Below are positions 21,707 through 27,672 of a DNA stretch of 30,993 nucleotides, one piece after another. Each line of letters opens with the position of its first letter. Position 1 is the first letter of the stretch. The position numbers and the translations under genes are program-made. This DNA comes from a virus. The notes under the pieces are model-generated. The model was not told where the DNA came from, did no database searches, and saw only the letters and a program-made list of their open reading frames with translations. The stretch is from the IMG/VR virus record IMGVR_UViG_3300017757_000071, positions 1 through 30,993 of that record. One strand, given 5' to 3'.

Positions 21707-22058
21707 GTCGGACGGTATAAGACGCACCACCTAAGTGCGATATAAGACCGGGGCTTTCCGGGGTGCTTGTCATGAGGCACCCCCTAAGCGCGATGTAAGC
21801 GCCCCGGCTGTCCGTGGTGCCTCCGAGGCGGCCCCTATGCATGGGGGCGTAAGCCCTCGGAGTTTTGTAGTTTTTGGATTCCGCCATATTTTGTAGTTTT
21901 GATAAGGTGTGGCCCGCAGGGTATAACTACAAAATGTTTTGTAGTTCTCGGCGTCCCGCCGACTCAATCATCCTCCACGTATCACAGTAGGTACTTAATG
22001 GTTTCGCCCTGCGGGAGCCGACCGGCAGGTTCATATACCCAACCCCCCTACGGTGTAC
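21707..22058 (+). promoter_or_regulatory. Gap with tandem stem-loops, operator dyad and promoter of the 49-aa gene
   Basis: After the tandem stem-loops come two single sites (about 21864 and 21890) and the dyad at 21925-21946. Then GTACTTAATGG (about 21993) and the TATA box TTCATATA (22030-22037), 29 nt before the ATG at 22059. Confidence 0.65.
21724..21820 (+). repeat. Two tandem stem-loop units in the 3' region of the 91-aa gene
   Basis: Two diverged copies of a 43-44 bp unit (21724-21766 and 21777-21820), each beginning GCACC and ending GGTGC, with CCTAAGTGCGATATAAG / CCTAAGCGCGATGTAAG conserved in the middle. The outer arms pair in both. Changes between the copies keep much of the pairing. 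May be a stabilising or processed RNA. Confidence 0.5.
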
Positions 22059-22208
22059 ATGGACGAAGCCCAAGTCGCTTTCCTAAAGGAGGCCCTACCC
22101 GTAACCTGCATCGTGTGTATGCTCGACTGCGAGACAGTCAGGCACACGGATACCCGTGTGTGCCGGTACTGCGCTGCGAGAGCAGCCCGTAAGGCGGTGG
22201 GCCTATGA
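22059..22208 (+). CDS. Small zinc-finger protein (49 aa)
   Basis: MDEAQVAFLKEALPVTCIVC, then ...CETVRHTDTRVCRYCAARAARKAV. CxxC at 17-20 and CxxC at 36-39 could bind one zinc ion. The ATG lies 29 nt after the T of TTCATATA, so the mRNA is probably leaderless. No family recognised. Confidence 0.65.
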   Translation: MDEAQVAFLKEALPVTCIVCMLDCETVRHTDTRVCRYCAARAARKAVGL

Positions 22209-22232
22209 GCGGGTAGGCTTTTCCCTATAAAG

Positions 22233-22401
22233 GTTTTGGATTCTGATATATTTTGTAGTTTTGATATACCCCGGCCCGCAGGGACTACAAAATGTTTTGT
22301 AGTTACTTAGTGTAGTTTCCGCACCGCTCCCCGCAGTCCTAATCATACTCAACGTAAGGCAGTAGGTACTTAATGGTTTCGTCCTCCGGAAGGTTCATAT
22401 A
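22233..22401 (+). promoter_or_regulatory. Operator dyad and promoter of the 69-aa gene
   Basis: Single site (about 22251), dyad at 22284-22304, an extra TTAGTGTAGTT (about 22307), GTACTTAATGG (about 22366) and TATA TTCATATA (22394-22401), 29 nt before the ATG. The whole region is a diverged copy of the one upstream of the 49-aa gene. Confidence 0.65.
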
Positions 22402-22422
22402 CCCAACTGCACTCGCAGTATC

Positions 22423-22632
22423 ATGGCGAAGTTTAGCCGACAGCACTATGAAATGATAGCCGAATGCCTACGTGAGAACGTCCGAAAGGACGGGGCCACG
22501 ATAGATGAAGAGATGGTCTTCTTCGACGTGGTTAGGGAGTTGAGCGAGATGTTCAACGACGATAACCGCAACTTCGACCCCGCCCGCTTTTGGAAGGCGG
22601 CCTCGCCCATAGGAAGGGCAGGTAACCAGTGA
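22423..22632 (+). CDS. Hypothetical protein (69 aa)
   Basis: Unrecognised helical protein (RQHYEMIAECLRENVRKDG; EEMVFFDVVRELSEMFNDD). The ATG is 29 nt from TTCATATA. It is followed by a GC-rich hairpin. Confidence 0.65.
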   Translation: MAKFSRQHYEMIAECLRENVRKDGATIDEEMVFFDVVRELSEMFNDDNRNFDPARFWKAASPIGRAGNQ

Positions 22633-22646
22633 TAGGAGGACAGAAC

Positions 22647-22674
22647 GGGGCGGGGGGTCGTACCCCCGTCCCCC
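22647..22674 (+). terminator. GC-rich hairpin after the 69-aa gene
   Basis: GGGGCGGGGG and CCCCCGTCCCC can pair around a short loop, just after the stop codon. No U run follows, so its role as terminator is inferred. Confidence 0.5.
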
Positions 22675-22680
22675 TATAAA

Positions 22681-22819
22681 GGTTTGGATTCCGGCGCGTT
22701 TTGTAGTTTTGATATACCCCGGCGCGCAGCGTGTCTCACTACTACAAATTGTTTTGTAGTTCTGCACCGGGGGGGGGCGAGAGAGCAACTACAAAATGTT
22801 CAACCGGAGGGTTCATATA
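22681..22819 (+). promoter_or_regulatory. Operator sites and promoter of the 119-aa gene
   Basis: Single site (about 22700), dyad (22741-22761), half-site AACTACAAAA (about 22788) and TATA TTCATATA (22812-22819), 29 nt before the ATG. Confidence 0.65.
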
Positions 22820-22840
22820 CCCCCCTGCCCTCGGAGTATC

Positions 22841-23200
22841 ATGGCGGAGCAAACCCCCAAGGAGGAAACAATAATGATAGACGTAGAACCCACATGGACC
22901 GACCTAGTACCTGTCCTCTGCGACATGCTAGAGGACCCATGTTACAGCGCCGAGGCGAAGGCGCTGGCGCGTGCAGAGATAGCCAAAATGGCCGTAGTCT
23001 GTTCACGTATCCGAGCGGAGCAGAAGGAGGCAGAGCAGGACGAGAGGGAGCAGGTAGAGCGGGCAAAGCACGGATACCCGGAGGACGACCCAATCGGAGA
23101 CTGCGAGGGCGAGGCACAAATGGAGAGAGAGGCCGAGTTGGCATGGGGAGCCGAGCGAGAGAGGAACGCGGACTACTCCTCTTCGTGGGACTACTACTGA
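22841..23200 (+). CDS. Hypothetical acidic coiled-coil protein (119 aa)
   Basis: Begins MAEQTPKEETIMIDVEPTW; the middle is one long charged helix (AKALARAEIAKMAVVCSRIRAEQKEAEQDEREQVERAKHG). The end is acidic and then SSSWDYY. No recognised family. The ATG at 22841 fits the 29-nt TATA rule; an in-frame start 15 codons earlier lies inside the promoter and is rejected. Confidence 0.7.
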   Translation: MAEQTPKEETIMIDVEPTWTDLVPVLCDMLEDPCYSAEAKALARAEIAKMAVVCSRIRAEQKEAEQDEREQVERAKHGYPEDDPIGDCEGEAQMEREAELAWGAERERNADYSSSWDYY

Positions 23201-23202
23201 GC

Positions 23203-23230
23203 GGGGGGGCTTCGGCCCTCCCCTCTTTTC
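23203..23230 (+). terminator. Terminator hairpin with TTCG loop and T-rich tail
   Basis: GGGGGGC TTCG GCCCTCCCC followed by TCTTTT, directly after the stop codon of the 119-aa gene. Confidence 0.7.
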
Positions 23231-23243
23231 GACGCACCCAGTA

Positions 23244-23292
23244 ACTACAAAATGATTTGTAGTTGTGCCCCCACCACCGGAAGGTTCATATA
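23244..23292 (+). promoter_or_regulatory. Operator dyad and promoter of structured RNA 1
   Basis: Dyad at 23244-23265, then CCGGAAGG and TATA TTCATATA (23285-23292). Same geometry as the protein-coding units but without a good start codon 29 nt on. Confidence 0.65.
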
Positions 23293-23313
23293 CTCACCAC
23301 GACTCGGAGGGGT

Positions 23314-23668
23314 GTAAGTGGGCGCGGAACTGATAACTCCGCGCCATGAAGACATTGAGAAGCCATGAGTCTTATGTGAGGTATAGACCGGTAGCATACA
23401 GGCAAGGCCCCCCTAGAGGGGTCGAGTCATAAGCAGTTGGCTAGGCGGTTAGGACTCCCCTTCAATGTCTAGGCGAATAGGGAGCGAAATAACAGAAGCC
23501 GTAACACTTGCCGCACCTGCGGCCCCCGCGAGTAACTAGCGCGAAAACGGGGGGCGTTGCCCGGTTGGGCGGAATAGCACCGAGAGAGCCTGACGCTTGG
23601 CTCTACCAACGTAAGGGTGAAATCCACCGCTCATCAGCGGGTTGGGATTGGTGCGCTTGATTTTCTTT
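23314..23668 (+). ncRNA. Putative structured non-coding RNA 1
   Basis: No credible protein gene follows this promoter for about 350 nt, but the sequence folds extensively. An 8-bp hairpin GGCGCGGA (23321-23328) / TCCGCGCC (23338-23345) has loop ACTGATAAC. A 9-bp long-range helix AGACATTGA (23350-23358) pairs with TCAATGTCT (23462-23470) and encloses CTTATG/CATAAG and GGCCCC/GGGGTC. Further local hairpins are GCCGC/GCGGC near 23510, CCCCCG/CGGGGG (23523-23555), AGAGCC/GGCTCT (about 23586-23605) and CCGCT/AGCGG (about 23627-23640). The 5' end matches RNA 2 (TGTAAGTGG, then GCGCG and AACTGA). Ends are estimates: the start from the TATA box, the end from a T-rich stretch. Confidence 0.6.
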
Positions 23669-23675
23669 CGTGGTA

Positions 23676-23794
23676 AATGTTTTGTAGTTTCGGGACGTAC
23701 CGCCCCCCTCTCCGATACTACAAAATGATTTGTAGTTACGCACGCGCCACCGCACCACAGAACTACAAAACATGACCACCGAAGGGTTCATATA
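23676..23794 (+). promoter_or_regulatory. Operator sites and promoter of structured RNA 2
   Basis: Single site (about 23679), dyad 23717-23737, half-site AACTACAAAAC (23761-23771) and TATA TTCATATA (23787-23794): a full set of sites, as for the protein genes. Confidence 0.65.
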
Positions 23795-23815
23795 CCCTAC
23801 CCATGTCCCATAATA

Positions 23816-24118
23816 TGTAAGTGGGGCGCGAACTGAACACTCGCGTCCACCCCCGCAGGAACTCAGCAGTAAGACCCGTATGGCAGTTAGTCTGGTGGCC
23901 TCTCAACGATTGCCTAGAGCCGGGGGTATAAGTGATTGGGGGAGAGGCTGTTGTATGCCCACCCCACCCCTGTTAGGAGTAGACGTACACACGTCGTGGG
24001 CTAAGGTGCTTCCGAAACGAAGCGGCGTGCATGAGGGGCCTTATGGCGGAGAACCCGTCCGAGAAATCGCGTCGTCTCCAAGTGGGGCGGCGAGGCATCA
24101 CTACCTCTTACACTTTTT
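23816..24118 (+). ncRNA. Putative structured non-coding RNA 2
   Basis: Related to RNA 1 at its 5' end: TGTAAGTGG followed by an 8-bp hairpin GGGCGCGA (23824-23831) / TCGCGTCC (23841-23848) with loop ACTGAACAC. Compared with RNA 1 the stem bases differ but pairing is kept (a C-G in one is a G-U in the other), as expected for a conserved helix. More helices: GGCCTCTC (23897-23904) with GAGAGGCT (23942-23949), GACGT/ACGTC (23982-23995), GCTTC/GAAGC (24008-24023). The only reading frame (23880-24137) has no start signal. The T-rich end near 24113 is taken as the 3' limit. Similarity beyond the first 35 nt is not evident by eye. Confidence 0.6.
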
Positions 24119-24126
24119 GCATCGGA

Positions 24127-24208
24127 ATGTTTTGTAGTTTTTGGCGGGCGCGGGGCGCGGGCCGTTACTACAAATTGTTTTGTAGTTACGAACCGGCAAC
24201 TTAATAAG
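24127..24208 (+). promoter_or_regulatory. Operator sites and promoter of the 69-aa acidic gene
   Basis: Single site (about 24128), dyad 24167-24187 and TATA-like TTAATAAG (24201-24208), 30 nt before the ATG at 24231. This unit has a different TATA box from the others. Confidence 0.6.
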
Positions 24209-24230
24209 GGGGACGCCGCCTCGTATGTTT

Positions 24231-24440
24231 ATGAGCAACTATCCGACACCGGAACTAGAAGGCATACACAAGAGCATGACCGAGCATGGAGGCTCGGCGG
24301 TTGAGTTCCTACTCAACTGCACCGACTTCCTTGTTACCATCCCCCCTTCCTTCTATGCGCTAATATGCTTGGAAGTCAATGGCGAGTGCGACGAGGAGAC
24401 ATGGGACGAAGCAGTTAAGTACCTAGCCGAGACGTACTGA
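24231..24440 (+). CDS. Hypothetical acidic protein (69 aa)
   Basis: MSNYPTPELEGIHKSMTEHG, then a hydrophobic stretch (AVEFLLNCTDFLVTIPPSFYALICLEV) and an acidic tail (CDEETWDEAVKYLAETY). Not recognised. The ATG at 24231 is chosen because of the 30-nt TATA spacing; an ATG two codons earlier is possible. Confidence 0.65.
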   Translation: MSNYPTPELEGIHKSMTEHGGSAVEFLLNCTDFLVTIPPSFYALICLEVNGECDEETWDEAVKYLAETY

Positions 24441-24447
24441 GCGAGGG

Positions 24448-24475
24448 CGGGGGGCCGCGCCCCCCCGTTCTCTTT
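24448..24475 (+). terminator. Hairpin with T-rich tail
   Basis: CGGGGGGC / GCCCCCCG with a three-base loop, then TTCTCTTT, after the 69-aa acidic gene. Confidence 0.6.
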
Positions 24476-24480
24476 CGCGG

Positions 24481-24620
24481 TAAATGTTTTGTAGTTTCTT
24501 AGTTCCGCCGCGACCCACATGTTCCGCCGCGACCCACATACTACAAAATGATTTGTAGTTCCTCGCTGCCCCTCTCCCCCCCCCAGAACTACAAAACATG
24601 GTGACCGAAGGGTTCATATA
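24481..24620 (+). promoter_or_regulatory. Operator sites and promoter of the 53-aa gene
   Basis: Single site (about 24486), an exact tandem duplication of 19 bp (24502-24520, 24521-24539), dyad 24540-24560, half-site AACTACAAAAC (about 24588), then ACCGAAGGG and TATA TTCATATA (24613-24620), 29 nt before the ATG. Confidence 0.7.
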
Positions 24621-24641
24621 CTCAATACCGCTCGCATGTAC

Positions 24642-24803
24642 ATGGAGCCAAACACCTGCAAGCACTGTGAAAAGAAGACTGAGGAATGGGAGGACGCAAA
24701 CTGTTGCGACTCCTGCTACTGGGCGAGGCTAGATGCTCAGATAGCAGCAGACCCCTACGGAGGGGACGACTTCGCGTTGTACAACGCCATGGAAGCGTGG
24801 TGA
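24642..24803 (+). CDS. Small zinc-ribbon-like protein (53 aa)
   Basis: Begins MEPNTCKHCEKKTEEWEDAN and continues CCDSCYWARLDAQ, so CxxC and CCxxC pairs 16 residues apart. The second half is acidic. The zinc-ribbon N-terminus resembles adaptor-type small proteins. The ATG is 29 nt from the TATA box. Confidence 0.65.
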   Translation: MEPNTCKHCEKKTEEWEDANCCDSCYWARLDAQIAADPYGGDDFALYNAMEAW

Positions 24804-24817
24804 TACAGAAGGGGGTT

Positions 24818-24834
24818 GGGGGCCGCCCCCTTTT
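24818..24834 (+). terminator. Short hairpin with T4 tail
   Basis: GGGGG CCG CCCCC followed by TTTT, after the 53-aa gene. It also starts the next operator region. Confidence 0.55.
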
Positions 24835-24842
24835 GTACTTTT

Positions 24843-25010
24843 CGCCGGAAATGTTTTGTAGTTTCTCGGTTTGGGTTAGTTTGAGCGGAAATGTTTTGTA
24901 GTTTCGGGGTTGCGGCGGGGGGGCGATACTACAAAATGATTTGTAGTTCCGGGCTGACGCACGCGCCCCGGACTCACAACTACAAAATATCAGACCGGTG
25001 GGTTCATATA
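24843..25010 (+). promoter_or_regulatory. Operator sites and promoter of the 116-aa gene
   Basis: Two single sites (about 24853 and 24893), dyad 24928-24948, half-site AACTACAAAA (about 24978), then ACCGGTGGG and TATA TTCATATA (25003-25010), 30 nt before the ATG. Confidence 0.7.
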
Positions 25011-25032
25011 GGGGGTAGGGGTACGACGTAAC

Positions 25033-25383
25033 ATGGAGATAAGCGCGGAAGGCCGAAGAAGGCTAGACGGTAGATTGACAGACACCGAGAGGCCCATTGT
25101 TGAGGGCCTACTCACGGACGCATGGAAGAACAGGAGTGACCCAAAGCCGACTGACAGATTGGCCGTCGTCGCCCTTGAAGTACCATGGAGGACAGCGAAG
25201 GACGGAAGCAACGGGACCCTAGTGATAGGGGTAATCAAAATGGGGACACTTGCGACCGTGTTCCTACGCAACGAGTCCCAGTTGGTGAAGGCGAACCAAC
25301 TTGAGGCCAATCGTCTCAAGTGGCTGATACCCAAGAGGCCAACAGGCCCGAAAGCGAGGAAGTTCCTCAATAGGAGGCGTTAG
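25033..25383 (+). CDS. Basic hypothetical protein (116 aa)
   Basis: Unrecognised. Basic, with a beta-like middle (DRLAVVALEVPWRTAKDGSNGTLVIGVIKMGTLATVFLRN) and a lysine/arginine-rich C-terminus (KWLIPKRPTGPKARKFLNRRR), so nucleic-acid binding is possible. It is the largest protein in this series after the 119-aa one. Confidence 0.7.
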   Translation: MEISAEGRRRLDGRLTDTERPIVEGLLTDAWKNRSDPKPTDRLAVVALEVPWRTAKDGSNGTLVIGVIKMGTLATVFLRNESQLVKANQLEANRLKWLIPKRPTGPKARKFLNRRR

Positions 25384-25432
25384 AGGAGCATGGCGGCGAA
25401 AGGTATAAGAGGAAACCCCCCTATGTACCCCC

Positions 25433-25522
25433 ATGGCGGCCTGTGAGGGGTTGCGGCGGAGTGAAACGAATGCAAAAAATAAGGACCGGGTGTTTTGTAG
25501 TTATGAACAACAGGACTTATAA
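25433..25522 (+). CDS. Possible tiny gene (29 aa)
   Basis: A frame of 29 codons (MAACEGLRRSETNAKNKDRV and a tail) lies 29 nt after TATAAG at 25404. Its end overlaps the TATA box of the next gene, and one repeat copy lies inside it. Weak evidence; it may be only a leader or nothing. Confidence 0.3.
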   Translation: MAACEGLRRSETNAKNKDRVFCSYEQQDL

Positions 25523-25523
25523 G
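25490..25523 (+). promoter_or_regulatory. Single repeat site and TATA box of the 68-aa gene
   Basis: TTTTGTAGTT at about 25493 and CTTATAAG at 25516-25523. No dyad. The ATG is 56 nt further, with AGGAGG before it, so this mRNA has a leader. Confidence 0.5.
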
Positions 25524-25571
25524 CAAACACTCGCTCGCAAGTCCCGTAGGGTATAGCCTACTAGGAGGAAA

Positions 25572-25778
25572 ATGAAAATGAACGAGAAACGAGAGGAATG
25601 GAGAGAGGAATGTGAAGCCGGAATGCGCTGGCATGGAGGCCATGTATGGGAAGAAAAAGCCCTATATAGCGTCCATGTGGGCTTGGGTGACGTTATCGTC
25701 ACGGACATTGACATAGTCTGTCGGGACTGTGGCGAGCGACGAAACGTAGTAGCGACGACTCGCATAAAGCAGGACTAG
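25572..25778 (+). CDS. Small His/Cys protein (68 aa)
   Basis: Begins with a charged helix (MKMNEKREEWREECEAGMRW), then HGGHVWEEKALYSV and CRDCGERR near the C-terminus; His and Cys pairs may bind one zinc ion. Ribosome binding site AGGAGG. Confidence 0.65.
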   Translation: MKMNEKREEWREECEAGMRWHGGHVWEEKALYSVHVGLGDVIVTDIDIVCRDCGERRNVVATTRIKQD

Positions 25779-25796
25779 ACGAGGAATAGGTAAGCC

Positions 25797-25974
25797 TTTT
25801 GTAGTTCCGGGGGGAGGCGAGGCGCACACCGTTGCCCCTCCCCCCACCACTACTACAAAATGGTTTGTAGTTCCGACCCCCCGACACAAACCAACAACTA
25901 CAAAACCTATTGTAGTTACGGGGAGGCGCGGCCACCTAGAAACTACAAAACACGATGACCGAAGACTATATATA
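25797..25974 (+). promoter_or_regulatory. Operator sites and promoter of the 98-aa gene
   Basis: Single site (about 25798), two dyads (25852-25872 and 25896-25917), half-site AACTACAAAAC (about 25941), ACCGAAGA and TATA TATATATA (about 25967-25974), 30 nt before the ATG. Confidence 0.7.
25809..25845 (+). terminator. 9-bp GC hairpin
   Basis: GGGGGGAGG pairs with CCTCCCCCC across a 19-nt loop region, downstream of the 68-aa gene and between two operator sites. Confidence 0.5.
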
Positions 25975-25996
25975 GGGCACACCGACTCGGAGTAAC

Positions 25997-26293
25997 ATGG
26001 AAGGAGGAAGAATAGCCATAGTACTACCGCATCAACTTGCGATAGTGCGAGCAGAAATGAAAACAACGCTAGAAGACGACGGAGAGTTCGGAGAGGGTCA
26101 AGGCTGGGTCACATACTCAGCACGCGACTACCTGCCCTTCGGTATAACACCTTCGGTGTTTTGGGATGCACTGTCCTACCTAGCCCAAGAGGGCGAGTGC
26201 TGGATGGACGAGGACATGGTCGAGTTCGGTGACGACGACACCGAGTGGAGCAACCGCGTAACCAGCATGAGCATCTGGATAACGCGGGACTAG
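25997..26293 (+). CDS. Hypothetical acidic protein (98 aa)
   Basis: Unrecognised. Begins MEGGRIAIVLPHQLAIVRAE; a winged-helix-like middle (YSARDYLPFGITPSVFWDALSYLAQEGECWMDED) is possible: a strand, a turn and helix, then acidic beta (EFGDDDTEWSNRV). Could be a small DNA-binding protein. Confidence 0.65.
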   Translation: MEGGRIAIVLPHQLAIVRAEMKTTLEDDGEFGEGQGWVTYSARDYLPFGITPSVFWDALSYLAQEGECWMDEDMVEFGDDDTEWSNRVTSMSIWITRD

Positions 26294-26313
26294 ACGGTAT
26301 ATATACCTTTGGA

Positions 26314-26345
26314 CGGGGGGGCCTCGGCCCCTCCTCCGCTTTACT
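26314..26345 (+). terminator. GC-rich hairpin with T-rich tail
   Basis: GGGGC CTCG GCCCC with extra G/C flanks, then TTTACTTTT, after the 98-aa gene. Confidence 0.55.
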
Positions 26346-26349
26346 TTTC

Positions 26350-26561
26350 GCACTAACCTGTTTTGTAGTTCCTAGTGTAGTTTTTGCACTGGTGGGTTTT
26401 GTAGTTTTTGATATGGTGCGGCGCGGAGCGTAACTACAATATGTTTTGTAGTTCCTGCGTCCCCCCAGCAGTCGTGTGCTACAAAATGATTTGTAGTTAT
26501 CGGGAGCCGCCCCCGATAGGGTGAGAAACTACAAAACATCTGCTACCGGTGTGTTCATATA
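26350..26561 (+). promoter_or_regulatory. Operator sites and promoter of the 56-aa gene
   Basis: Two single sites (about 26361 and 26397), two dyads (26432-26453, 26478-26498), half-site AACTACAAAAC (about 26527) and TATA TTCATATA (26554-26561), 29 nt before the ATG. Confidence 0.7.
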
Positions 26562-26582
26562 CTGGTGTCCCCTCCGCTGTTC

Positions 26583-26753
26583 ATGGTGAAGACACCAGAG
26601 GAGGAGCGATATGACGTTTTTGTCTCGCTGCTCATAAAGGAAGAAGAAGAAGAAGAGAAAGAGACGGACGCGGAGGCGCGAGCGCGCTGCGAGTACCTAT
26701 GCGACCAGTACGGCATGGGGCCAAACGGGGAGTATCCTGACTTTCAGAACTAG
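26583..26753 (+). CDS. Acidic coiled protein (56 aa)
   Basis: Begins MVKTPEEERYDVFVSLLIKE, then EEEEEEKETDAEARARCEYLCDQY and a short tail. Strongly acidic helix in the middle and one CxxxC. No family recognised. The start at 26583 fits the TATA spacing; an earlier non-ATG start would be inside the promoter. Confidence 0.65.
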   Translation: MVKTPEEERYDVFVSLLIKEEEEEEKETDAEARARCEYLCDQYGMGPNGEYPDFQN

Positions 26754-26768
26754 ACGGACACACGCAAC

Positions 26769-26795
26769 CGGGGGAGGGGGGTCACTCCCTCCCTC
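26769..26795 (+). terminator. GC-rich hairpin
   Basis: GGGGAGGGG pairs with CTCCCTCCCTC in an imperfect stem, after the 56-aa gene and followed by a short T-rich stretch. Confidence 0.5.
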
Positions 26796-26807
26796 GTCCT
26801 TTCGCGG

Positions 26808-26969
26808 TAAATGTTTTGTAGTTTCTCACCACCGCGCCGCGTCGCGCACCGCGCTCCGCTACTACAAAATGATTTGTAGTTCTCACCTTAAGCCTTGCCC
26901 CGACAACTACAAAACGATAGGTATGTTGCTTCTTAGAACTACAAAACCCCTGACCGGTGGGTTCATATA
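26808..26969 (+). promoter_or_regulatory. Operator sites and promoter of the 33/46-aa gene pair
   Basis: Single site (about 26813), dyad 26861-26881, two half-sites (about 26905 and 26938), ACCGGTGGG and TATA TTCATATA (26962-26969), 29 nt before the ATG. Confidence 0.7.
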
Positions 26970-26990
26970 CTAGAGTGCTGTCCGATGTTC

Positions 26991-27092
26991 ATGGCTTGCA
27001 GACACACGCCGGAAGACGCGATAATGATGATTGCCGATGAGGACAGCGGAACCGCCCTCATCGTTTGCGGGTGCATGTGGGGGTGCGCTTGA
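26991..27092 (+). CDS. Tiny Cys protein (33 aa)
   Basis: Begins MACRHTPEDAIMMIADEDSG and ends TALIVCGCMWGCA: CxCxxxC at the end plus Cys/His near the N-terminus might bind a metal ion. Leaderless spacing to the TATA box. Its TGA overlaps the next ATG (TGATG), so it is one of the few clear two-gene units in this block. Confidence 0.6.
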   Translation: MACRHTPEDAIMMIADEDSGTALIVCGCMWGCA

Positions 27093-27232
27093 TGTCGAAC
27101 TACTACGAGGGAGGCAAGACCGGCAGCGGGGTAACGAAGTTGCTGGGGGGCGCGTGCGAGATGCAGACCGAGAAGAGGATGAGCGGGCACAACGAAGACT
27201 TAATAAGGAGACATAAGGAGCGCGTAGCATAG
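27092..27232 (+). CDS. Small basic protein (46 aa)
   Basis: Begins MSNYYEGGKTGSGVTKLLGG, continues ACEMQTEKRMSGHNED and LIRRHKERVA. Not recognised. Coupled to the 33-aa gene by a 1-nt overlap. Confidence 0.55.
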   Translation: MSNYYEGGKTGSGVTKLLGGACEMQTEKRMSGHNEDLIRRHKERVA

Positions 27233-27279
27233 GCGGAGGCGGCGCGCCACATGTTCAGCCTCTTCCCACGAAAGGCACC

Positions 27280-27483
27280 CATCGTTTTGTAGTTCCTAAG
27301 CGGTGGCCCCTTTTGTAGTTTTCGTTTTTGGGCCTTTTTTGTTTTGTAGTTTTTGAGTCCGGGCCTTTTTTGTTTTGTAGTTCCTACCCCCCGGCCCGCG
27401 CTAGATACTACAAACTGTTTTGTAGTTGTGCCCCCTCGGCCCAACTGAGTAACTACAAAACTCCTAGTCGATGGGTTCATATA
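27280..27483 (+). promoter_or_regulatory. Operator sites and promoter of the 50-aa gene
   Basis: Four single sites, of which two lie in exact 22-bp direct copies (27330-27351, 27361-27382), dyad 27407-27427, half-site AACTACAAAAC (about 27451) and TATA TTCATATA (27476-27483). Confidence 0.65.
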
Positions 27484-27519
27484 CCCATGCCCCCTCTCAG
27501 CAATTGGAGGTAACCAAGA

Positions 27520-27672
27520 ATGACCACAGTAGCATACGACGTCGTAGTGACCATGACCGTTGAAATCGACGCTGCGGACTTGATTGACGACTGCGCACGC
27601 AGTCGCATCGAGTGCAGCGTTGACGACATCGGGGATGCAGTCATCCACGACCTTGACATCAGCCCCGCTTAG
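27520..27672 (+). CDS. Small acidic protein (50 aa)
   Basis: Begins MTTVAYDVVVTMTVEIDAAD, then LIDDCARSRIECSVDDIGDA and an acidic end. Beta-alpha layout. It is the exception in this series: the ATG is 44 nt from the TATA box and has GGAGG upstream, so it probably has a leader of about 15-20 nt. Confidence 0.65.
   Translation: MTTVAYDVVVTMTVEIDAADLIDDCARSRIECSVDDIGDAVIHDLDISPA

Noticed and set aside
22684-23244. 186-codon plus-strand frame overlapping the 119-aa gene
   Set aside because: It starts upstream of the TATA box and runs through the operator sites; the 119-aa frame has the correct TATA spacing.
23610-23622. GTAAGGGTGAAA in RNA 1, identical to a core part of RNase P RNA (CR-III)
   Set aside because: A GAGG...CCGG and an ACAGAA string occur upstream, but the distances do not fit and no 3' partner (CR-V) is found; RNA 2 lacks all of them. 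Better explained as chance, though an Rfam search would settle it.
23880-24137. 85-codon frame within RNA 2
   Set aside because: No ribosome binding site, it starts about 65 nt into the transcript, runs past the T-rich end into the next operator, and lacks any protein-like pattern.
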